Shown here: piece after piece, positions 58,519 through 64,000 of the stretch
Layout of the letters: each line of letters starts with the position of its first letter
Position numbering within the stretch: the stretch's first letter is position 1
Source: Streptomyces sp. NBC_01276
GTDB taxonomy: Bacteria; Actinomycetota; Actinomycetes; Streptomycetales; Streptomycetaceae
DNA: 64,000 bases
Reading direction: 5' to 3'
Assembly: GCF_041435355.1 (NCBI RefSeq)
Contig: NZ_CP108445.1
Coordinates: 4,949-68,948 of the forward strand
The notes under the pieces: model-generated
What the model was told of the DNA's origin: nothing
Databases searched by the model: none
The model's input: only the letters and a program-made list of their open reading frames with translations
Program-made: the position numbers and the translations under genes

Positions 58519-59067
58519 TCAGGAAGGCTCGACCGCCGAGACCGGGGTGGCTGTCACCTTGTTGTCACACTGGGCCCACCACCCGTCCTTCAGGGCGACC
58601 TTGTGCTCCCCGGAGTGCGGCAGCCCGATGACCATCGTCGGATACGCCGCCGGGGTATTGCCCGAGACGCAGTAGCCGTCGCCTTCCCCCTGGACCTGGA
58701 CGAAGGTCAGCTTCACCCATGCCTTGCCCTGCGGCCGGACCGTCACAGTGGCCGCCGTGCCGGTGGGGGTGACCTTGAGCGGGGTGTTGCCGGCGCCCGC
58801 GACCGTCGGATAGCCCTTCAGGACGCACGTCTTCTGGGAGACGTTGGTGAACTGCACGACCGCCGCCCCGGTCCCGGTCCCGACGGGCCGGTGGGCGGCC
58901 TGCCAGGCGCTGACCTGGAGGGCGGAGGCCGGGCAGGCGGGCGGCGGGGAGGTGGTGGTGCTGGCCGCCATGGCGGTGCCGGGCAGGATGCCGGTCACCG
59001 CCGCCGCGACGGCCATGACCGCCGTCGTCGCCAGAGCCGTCCTGTGAATGCCGTTGCTGTGACGCAT
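58519..59067 (-). CDS. Secreted DUF4232 protein
   Basis: 182 aa from the ATG at 59067 (AGGGGG upstream). Signal peptide (TALATTAVMAVAAAVTGILP ending at AMAA), then CPASALQVSAWQAAHRPVGT, AAVVQFTNVSQKTCVLKGYP, WVKLTFVQVQGEGDGYC. This matches the DUF4232 family, with its Cys-containing beta-sandwich. Such proteins are exported in Streptomyces and of unknown role. It is the sole cargo of the 938-bp mini-transposon. Confidence 0.88.
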   Translation of the reverse strand: MRHSNGIHRTALATTAVMAVAAAVTGILPGTAMAASTTTSPPPACPASALQVSAWQAAHRPVGTGTGAAVVQFTNVSQKTCVLKGYPTVAGAGNTPLKVTPTGTAATVTVRPQGKAWVKLTFVQVQGEGDGYCVSGNTPAAYPTMVIGLPHSGEHKVALKDGWWAQCDNKVTATPVSAVEPS

Positions 59068-59315
59068 GCTGTCGTCCCCCTGAGTCGTCTCGTCCGCGGG
59101 CTTCGGTCGTCGGTTGTTGCCCCGCGGTACGCGTGGTACGTGAGTGAAGATATGGGCGGGAGAGCTGCAGGGTTCCGTGTGGCGACTACCTGTGACGCAA
59201 CGGTCAAACTCCGATGGCAAACGGTCAAGATCCAGTGGCACGGGACAACCCGGTCGCCGCTCGGCCGTCCGGCGTCCTGCGGGGGCTGCGGGAGAAGGCA
59301 GGGGGCAGGCTGGGC

Positions 59316-60383
59316 ATGGGGACCAGCACGACGGGGTGGAGGTGGGTGGAGGTGGTGCTGCGGCCGCCGGTCGCGCCGATGCTGGCGCAGGCCGCCGAGA
59401 CGATCCCGGTCCCGCCCCGCTCCGGGCCGGGTCTGGCGTATGAGTACAAGTTCGACGGACACCGGTTGCTCGTGTTCACCCCGGACGGTCCGGGCGGGCG
59501 GGTGCTGCTCCAGACCCGCCGCGGCGCCCTGGTCCAGGACGCGTTCCCCGATCTAGTGACCGCCGCCGCCCAGCTGCCTGACGGCCTGGTCCTCGACGGC
59601 GAAGTCCTCGCCTGGGACGTGGAGGCCGGCGCCCTGTCATTTGAGGGCCTGCAACGCCGCGCCGCCGCCCGCGCCCGCAACGCCCCCGCCCTCGCGGGCC
59701 GCCTGCCCGCTTTCTACGTCGCCTTCGACATCTTGATGGCCGACAGCACCGAACTGCTCACGCTCCCGTACGAGGAGCGCAGGCGCCGCCTTGAAGTCCT
59801 GTTCACCTCCCGCGCACTCACCTCACCGTGGACGCTGTGCCCCATGACCACCGACACGGCGACGGCGGGGGAGTGGCTGGAGTCCTGGACCAACGTGCCT
59901 GGCCTCGAAGGCGTCGTGGCCAAGCCGATGGGCGCGCCGTATCAGATGGGCCGCCGAGGCTGGACCAAGATCAAAAGAAGAGACACCAGCGAAGCCATCG
60001 TCGGCGCGATCACCGGCACCCTCACCCACCCCAAACTCCTCGTCCTCGGCCGCCACGACACCGGCGGCCGGCTGCGCACCGTCGGCCGCACCACCACACT
60101 CCGCCCGGGGCAGGCCCGCCAGGTCGCCGAACATCTGGCCCCGGCCGACCCCGGACACCCCTGGGAAGGGACGAAGTTCGCCGCTTCGTGGGGTTCGCGC
60201 GAGGTCCTGGACGTCACCCTCGTCCGCCCGGACCTGGTGGCCGAGATCAGCGCCGACCGGGCCGTCGACCACGGCGGCGCCTGGCGCCACCCGGTGCGCT
60301 TCAAGCGCCTGCGCGTGGACATGGGCCCCGGGGATGTTCCGGGTTTCGGGGAGGGAGACCCGAGCCGCCCGCAGCGTCCCTGA
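59316..60383 (+). CDS. ATP-dependent DNA ligase
   Basis: 355 aa if started at the ATG 59316; a GTG at 59352 with GGAGG nine bases upstream is equally good. Nucleotidyltransferase motifs: adenylation Lys in YEYKFDGHRLLVF (Lys45), LDGEVLAWD, FYVAFDILMAD, EGVVAKPMGAPYQ, and WTKIKRRDTSEAIVGAITG leading into the OB domain. The protein ends just after the OB fold, like LigC-type ligases. The mini-transposon ends 69 bp upstream of the ATG, so its original promoter may be displaced. Confidence 0.9.
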   Translation: MGTSTTGWRWVEVVLRPPVAPMLAQAAETIPVPPRSGPGLAYEYKFDGHRLLVFTPDGPGGRVLLQTRRGALVQDAFPDLVTAAAQLPDGLVLDGEVLAWDVEAGALSFEGLQRRAAARARNAPALAGRLPAFYVAFDILMADSTELLTLPYEERRRRLEVLFTSRALTSPWTLCPMTTDTATAGEWLESWTNVPGLEGVVAKPMGAPYQMGRRGWTKIKRRDTSEAIVGAITGTLTHPKLLVLGRHDTGGRLRTVGRTTTLRPGQARQVAEHLAPADPGHPWEGTKFAASWGSREVLDVTLVRPDLVAEISADRAVDHGGAWRHPVRFKRLRVDMGPGDVPGFGEGDPSRPQRP

Positions 60384-60567
60384 GGGGGTGGGCGGTGTGA
60401 GCGGCGGGGCGGGCCGGGCAGCCTTTATGGGGTGCTGTGGATCACATCGAGGTGGGTTGCGGGGCTAAGGGTCCGGTGGTGTATCACGCACACGACTCCC
60501 ACCCTCTACTGCTCTGACCTGCGGTTTTAGTGGACTTGCGGGGCTTACCCCTCGGCGTTCGAAAGTG

Positions 60568-60600
60568 CGGCCATCCCCCTCCGTCCGGAGGAGGTGGCCG
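60568..60600 (+). terminator. Hairpin upstream of 60627
   Basis: CGGCCATCCCCCTCC / GGAGGAGGTGGCCG with a short loop, in the 243-bp gap after the ligase. It may end the ligase transcript or attenuate the next gene. The rest of this gap shows no gene. Confidence 0.5.
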
Positions 60601-60626
60601 TGTTTTCGCATGAGGAGTGAGCTGTC

Positions 60627-60893
60627 ATGGGCATGTCTGAAATGGCTGGGGAGCCGGTGGGCGGGGAGTCCGGCCGGGAGGAGGACGGGCGCCCACAGGA
60701 GCCGGCGTCGCCCCGCCGGGCCACCGTCCGGCGCTGGGCGGTCCGGGCGGCCGTGGAACTGGCCGTCGAAGCGGGGCAGATGGCCGTAGATGCGTGGGCG
60801 CCGCAGTGGTCGGGCGCGGCATGGGCCCTGGGCAAGGCCGTGAACCTTGCCGCACACCGCCGCAAGCGCCGGGACCGCCGCCTGCGCGGCTAG
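60627..60893 (+). CDS. Small hypothetical protein
   Basis: 88 aa; ATG behind GAGGAG. An acidic Gly/Glu-rich start, then RRATVRRWAVRAAVELAVEA, an amphipathic helix, and a strongly basic end (AAHRRKRRDRRLRG). Not recognised. Bounded by hairpins on both sides, so probably monocistronic. Confidence 0.65.
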   Translation: MGMSEMAGEPVGGESGREEDGRPQEPASPRRATVRRWAVRAAVELAVEAGQMAVDAWAPQWSGAAWALGKAVNLAAHRRKRRDRRLRG

Positions 60894-60900
60894 CCCGTGG

Positions 60901-60939
60901 CCGGTTCCCGGGCCGCCCGCGAGGCGGCTCGGGAACCGG
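60901..60939. terminator. Strong terminator
   Basis: 17-bp stem CCGGTTCCCGGGCCGCC / GGCGGCTCGGGAACCGG with a five-base loop, directly after the stop at 60893. Confidence 0.88.
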
Positions 60940-61088
60940 GGGTGCGTCGCCGACCGGCATCCCGCCAACATGGCGGCCGCAGGGCCCCGCGGTTCACCCG
61001 TCTGGGTGGCGCGGGGCCTCGCGTACGCGTAGGCGACTTGTGCGGTGCGCTCCCAACCCGCCCCAGAATCAGGGCTATTGACAACACA

Positions 61089-61135
61089 TAGGATCTTTCG
61101 GCATGTTTCGGGCGCGGCCTGACGGTCAGGCCGCG
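61089..61135 (+). promoter_or_regulatory. TAGGAT -10 box and 23-bp palindrome upstream of 61158
   Basis: TAGGAT at 61089-61094 is a consensus Streptomyces -10; a TTGACA at 61078 is too close to act as its -35. Downstream, CGCGGCCTGAC-G-GTCAGGCCGCG (61113-61135) is a perfect 11-1-11 palindrome placed where it would overlap the early transcript, 22 bp before the start codon. Confidence 0.55.
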
Positions 61136-61157
61136 ATGGGTGATCGGAGTGTGTTCC

Positions 61158-62561
61158 GTGGTGCGTTCGGTTCGTGAGAGTTACGACGTGTACGGGGCGG
61201 CGTCCCGGCTGCGGGTGCCGGTAGCGGCGTGGCGGTGGGCTACCGGGTCGGGCCTGGTCCCGCCGCCGGATGCCGGCCCCGGGATGTGGTCGCGGGCGGT
61301 GGTGGAGGCCACCGACCCCGAGGCGGTGCGTGCAGCGCTGCGGGGCCCGATGGGTGCCGGGGTGGCGGCGGACCGGCTGACGGAGGCCCTCGGGGTGCCG
61401 CTGCCGATCCTCCGGCCGAGGGTGACCGCTGCGGCGGTCGGCCACCTCGTGAAGGCCGGTTTCCTGGTCTACCTCGGCGGCGATGTGCAATTCCCGGACG
61501 TCCATCCGGACCAGGTGGCCGCGCTCGCCCGCCGCCGCGACCTGCCCGCCCTCCTCGACCGGCACGTCCCCCTCGGCCCGGACCAAGCCGCCCGTCGGCT
61601 CGGGGTGCGCCGGGCCGACTTCGACCAGGTGGTCAGGCTCGGATGGCTGTCCCCGGTCGCCTCGGTGGACATCGACTACAAGCACCACGGCGGGGTAACC
61701 ACGGTCCCCCTCTACTCAGCCGTGGACGTCGCGCTCCTGGAGGTGGTCCGGCCCTCGGTGGACTGGCGGGCTGTGCGCACCGTCACTGCGGGCCGACGCT
61801 CCCCGCTCGCCGTCCTCGACGCGGTCGCCCCGGCCGATGACCGGGTGTTCCTGGCGGGGGTGGCGCGGATCGCCGGGGTGGGCCGGGCCGCAGTGGTGAA
61901 CTGGCGCCGCCGCCACCTCGACTTCCCCAACCCAGTCGCCGGTACGGACGTGCACCCGCTGTTCGACCCCCGTCAGGTCGTCGCCTGGCTCCTGGCCCAC
62001 GACAAGATCGGGGTACCCACGGGGCCCACAGTCGCCTCGCTGGTACTGGCCGACCTCAAGGGAGGCATGCACCGGTTCCGGCTCGATGACCCATGGCTCG
62101 CCCTGGCCGAGGACCCGGCTGGCGAGGACCAGTTGTCCGGCTGGTCCACCGACACGGACGCCGACGCCCTGGCCGAGCTGGCGGCGGGGGAGTTCGGGGC
62201 ATCAGTGCGCCGGCTGACGGCCCCGGGCACGGGGCCGTTGGCGGTGCCGGGCCGCGTGCAGGTGATCGACCGGTTCCGGTCGGGGTCGGGCGGCCTGCGG
62301 GTCACGCTGGCGTGGCCGGCTGGCCTGCGGGGCGCCGCCTCAGAGGGGGCGACGGGCGGACCGGCGCATCACGGGGTGGCGTACGTGACCCCGGGCGACA
62401 ACTGCGTATGCCGTCGCTTCGCCTGCGGCGGGGTGACCACGGTGAGCTGGTGCCAGCAACACGGGCAGGACGCTGACCCAGTGATGGAGTGGCACCCCGA
62501 GGGGGGCCTGCGCTGCACGGCCCTGGCCGCGCAGCGGACGAAGACGGCCGCGCGCGGTTGA
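61158..62561 (+). CDS. Repeated-HTH DNA-binding-like protein with Cys-rich tail
   Basis: 467 aa from the GTG at 61158 (GGAG eight bases upstream; the frame could open at 61140). Successive short helix-turn-helix-like modules are visible: SYDVYGAASRLRVPVAAWRW, AADRLTEALGVPLPILRPRV, PDQAARRLGVRRADFDQVVR, GVARIAGVGRAAVVNWRRRH. The C-terminus has NCVCRRFACGGVTTVSWCQQ H, a probable zinc site. No catalytic motif seen. A plasmid DNA-binding or replication accessory protein is inferred. Confidence 0.7.
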   Translation: MVRSVRESYDVYGAASRLRVPVAAWRWATGSGLVPPPDAGPGMWSRAVVEATDPEAVRAALRGPMGAGVAADRLTEALGVPLPILRPRVTAAAVGHLVKAGFLVYLGGDVQFPDVHPDQVAALARRRDLPALLDRHVPLGPDQAARRLGVRRADFDQVVRLGWLSPVASVDIDYKHHGGVTTVPLYSAVDVALLEVVRPSVDWRAVRTVTAGRRSPLAVLDAVAPADDRVFLAGVARIAGVGRAAVVNWRRRHLDFPNPVAGTDVHPLFDPRQVVAWLLAHDKIGVPTGPTVASLVLADLKGGMHRFRLDDPWLALAEDPAGEDQLSGWSTDTDADALAELAAGEFGASVRRLTAPGTGPLAVPGRVQVIDRFRSGSGGLRVTLAWPAGLRGAASEGATGGPAHHGVAYVTPGDNCVCRRFACGGVTTVSWCQQHGQDADPVMEWHPEGGLRCTALAAQRTKTAARG

Positions 62562-62581
62562 CCGGTCCGCCCGCGTCGGGT

Positions 62582-62620
62582 GCTGAGGGCCTCTCCGCGC
62601 CCGCTGGAGGGGCCCTCAGC
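62582..62620. terminator. Bidirectional terminator
   Basis: GCTGAGGGCCTCTCC / GGAGGGGCCCTCAGC, 15-bp stem with a nine-base loop, between convergent genes ending at 62561 and 62669. Confidence 0.85.
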
Positions 62621-62668
62621 CCTCTGACAGCCCGTGGCCCCGGTTGCCGTCCACAGGGAGGATCTGGG

Positions 62669-63160
62669 TCAGGTGACGCTGCGGAGGTGGCCGCGGGCGG
62701 TGCTGGTCTTCCGCTTCTCTGCTTTCTCGGCCTTCTCCTGCTGGTGCAGCGCGAGGCGTCGTTCGTACTCCTCTTCGAAGTGGCCAACGTCGAGGCGTTC
62801 TTCGATGGGGAGGGCTGTGATGGCGTCGTAGCGATGTTGGGCTGATTCATGCTTGGCGAGCATGGCGTGGATCTGGAGCTTGCCGCGGCCCTTCACTCGG
62901 ACAAGGCGGGCTGCTACGAGGTAGGCCATGGCACGGCTGATAACGCCGCGGTCCATGGCGACGCCTTCGGCGAGTTCTTCGTGGGTGGCTCGGACGAGGC
63001 CGCCGATTTGCTGTCGGTTGAGCATGTGAAGGAGCAGCGTGTAGCTGGTCGGCGGAAGCCTGGGAACGTAGTCAAGACCGTCGTAGGAAATGTACCCAGT
63101 TGCCTGCTGGTGGCGCGGGAGCGGGGTTGCTGATCCGTGCTCGGCTGCGGCCGTGGTCAT
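62669..63160 (-). CDS. Winged-helix replication/regulatory protein 2
   Basis: 163 aa, start overlapping the upstream stop. RLPPTSYTLLLHMLNRQQIG, GLVRATHEELAEGVAMDRGV, ISRAMAYLVAARLVRVKGRG is a MarR/RepL-like winged helix. A charged C-terminal helix follows (HFEEEYERRLALHQQEKAEK). Co-transcribed with the related gene upstream. Paired winged-helix genes of this type occur in plasmid replication regions. Confidence 0.75.
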   Translation of the reverse strand: MTTAAAEHGSATPLPRHQQATGYISYDGLDYVPRLPPTSYTLLLHMLNRQQIGGLVRATHEELAEGVAMDRGVISRAMAYLVAARLVRVKGRGKLQIHAMLAKHESAQHRYDAITALPIEERLDVGHFEEEYERRLALHQQEKAEKAEKRKTSTARGHLRSVT

Positions 63161-63780
63161 TCGGCGGCCCTTCCCTTCTCCCCGTCGTGGGGGTCTTCCG
63201 GCAGTTCGCCGTTGGCCATCGCCTTGAACGCGGCGGGTGCGTCTGGGTCCTGGAGGATCTCTCGGAGGAGGTCCAGTTGCTGCACGCGTTCGGTTCTGGC
63301 TCCTGGCACTTTACGCGTTCCCCCGCGGAGGACTGCTGAGGGGACGAGTTGGTAGACGCCCCGCCGGACCCGTCGAAGCACGCCATCTGCCATCAGTCGG
63401 CGCTGAGCTCCCCCGACGTGTCGACGGCTGTATCCGAGGTGCTCGGCGATCTCTTCCTGCTTCTTGGTGATGTGTCCGCCGATGTCCTGGGAACCGATCA
63501 AGGCGACCAGGACCACGAGGATGAACCGGTCCTCGGAGGCGGCGTAGTGCTTGGAGGCCCAGAGCATGAAGGTGAGCGAGTCCATGCTGTAGGAGCCGCC
63601 GATGAAGGCGGTTGAGGTCGCCAGCGGGTACACGTAGGCGCCGTGGCCGGCAGGGACATCGATCTGCTGACTCGCCCGTGGGGCAATGTCCGGTACCGGT
63701 AGGTCTGTTGCGGGTAGCGGCCTACGCCGTCGAGTCGGCTTCCCCGGGAGAGGGAATGCGGGGTTGGTACCTGAGCTCAT
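63157..63780 (-). CDS. Winged-helix replication-initiator-like protein 1
   Basis: 207 aa from the ATG at 63780 (GAGGGG about 13 bases upstream); the longer frame from 63981 has no ribosome site and crosses the operator region. MDSLTFMLWASKHYAASEDR, FILVVLVALIGSQDIGGHIT, KKQEEIAEHLGYSRRHVGGA, QRRLMADGVLRRVRRGVYQL form a winged helix like RepL/MarR-type plasmid proteins. Its promoter region holds a large palindrome and a GGTGAG element, as expected for an autoregulated replication gene. Confidence 0.72.
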   Translation of the reverse strand: MSSGTNPAFPLPGKPTRRRRPLPATDLPVPDIAPRASQQIDVPAGHGAYVYPLATSTAFIGGSYSMDSLTFMLWASKHYAASEDRFILVVLVALIGSQDIGGHITKKQEEIAEHLGYSRRHVGGAQRRLMADGVLRRVRRGVYQLVPSAVLRGGTRKVPGARTERVQQLDLLREILQDPDAPAAFKAMANGELPEDPHDGEKGRAAE

Positions 63781-64000
63781 CGTTCGGGGCCCCTCGTTGT
63801 CCTGAGTCGCAGTCAGTAGCCTAGCCCACCGTTGCGCTACTGCCACGGATAACGTGCCGGTAGCGCAACGAAAGGTCGAGAAATGGCAGTGCAGGGCTGC
63901 CGCATCCTCATTTCGAGCATCGGCTCGGGAGCTCACCGACTTGCTCACCGAATTGACTCGGTGGACGTCACAGGAGGACAACTTCCGTCTGATGCACTCA
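63781..64000 (-). promoter_or_regulatory. Operator/promoter region of the right-end winged-helix operon
   Basis: An imperfect 18-bp-arm palindrome at 63830-63870 (GTTGCGCTAC ... GTAGCGCAAC, loop GATAA). Further upstream CTCACCGACTTGCTCACC at 63932-63949 reads GGTGAGCAAGTCGGTGAG toward the genes. No other gene was seen up to the window edge. Confidence 0.65.

Larger units (their letters stand above)
58310..59247. mobile_element. 938-bp mini-transposon with 38-bp inverted repeats and 5-bp target duplication
   Basis: Ends TGTCCCGTGCC at 58310 and GGCACGGGACA at 59247. The terminal 38 bp (58310-58347 and 59210-59247) are inverted repeats differing at two positions. ACCCG is present on both outer flanks (58305-58309 and 59248-59252). 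Subterminal TTGACCGTT copies are spaced 22 bp at the right end. The only gene inside is a DUF4232 protein, so it is non-autonomous. TGT...ACA ends with a five-base duplication are typical of the Tn7/Tn5053 (DDE, TnsB/TniA) group. Confidence 0.85.

Noticed and set aside
61078..61094. TTGACA plus TAGGAT as one promoter
   Set aside because: Only five bases separate the two boxes, so they cannot form a standard -35/-10 pair; only the -10 was kept.
63781..63981. N-terminal extension of the right-end winged-helix gene
   Set aside because: The extension crosses the palindrome and GGTGAG element, and only the ATG at 63780 has a usable ribosome site.

Overview
The window looks like part of a large linear Streptomyces plasmid, or a plasmid-like chromosome end. 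The base composition is very high in GC and most start codons are GTG or ATG preceded by purine-rich ribosome sites. Several actinomycete-only families are present: the telomere terminal protein Tpg, a DUF2637 membrane protein, a replication-relaxation protein, a DUF6233 protein and a TcpC/TcpE-type conjugation apparatus. No tRNA, rRNA or CRISPR array was seen.

Layout. 1-5.8 kb holds small DNA-binding genes, a frameshifted regulator, and a 534-aa winged-helix-like gene (2731-4335) that carries three iterated 17-18 bp palindromes inside its coding sequence. 5.8-11.7 kb is a plus-strand operon of small and membrane proteins of the spread type. It is read from a promoter straddled by two CCTAGG-centred sites that probably bind the divergent GntR regulator. 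11.7-19.4 kb is the maintenance region: a secreted-protein cassette between two copies of a terminator, tpg, parA-parB with a nearby palindrome, and a mosaic of repeated leader units that drive tiny ORFs.

19.4-44.1 kb is one minus-strand block. Read from 44.1 kb downward it encodes a conjugative type IV secretion apparatus (TcpC-like, small membrane protein, TcpE-like, VirB4-like ATPase, VirB6-like membrane protein, transglycosylase/NlpC hydrolase, VirD4-like coupling protein, replication-relaxation protein). It then runs into a complete Tad/Flp pilus locus (lipoprotein, secreted protein, CpaB, CpaE, TadA, TadB, TadC, a Flp-like pilin, three TadE/TadG-like pilins and a LysM-BTAD fusion). Short GGTGAG direct repeats sit upstream of both halves and of a replication-like gene at the right edge, which suggests one shared regulator.

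44.4-54.7 kb is accessory. A TPR-type XRE regulator and an acetyltransferase lie beside a compact operon with the hallmarks of a thioamide-forming RiPP pathway. It has a 37-aa acidic precursor, a hairpin attenuator, TfuA, YcaO, a SAM methyltransferase, a glycerol-3-phosphate-dehydrogenase-like enzyme, a small membrane-anchored protein and an HTTM (vitamin-K-carboxylase-like) protein. This combination is the best candidate here for an undescribed system.

54.7-64 kb is a turnover zone: a 5'-truncated helicase-associated-domain gene, two TGT...ACA-ended transposon-like elements (one with perfect 5-bp target duplications), an ATP-dependent DNA ligase, a repeated-HTH protein, and two winged-helix genes resembling plasmid replication proteins.
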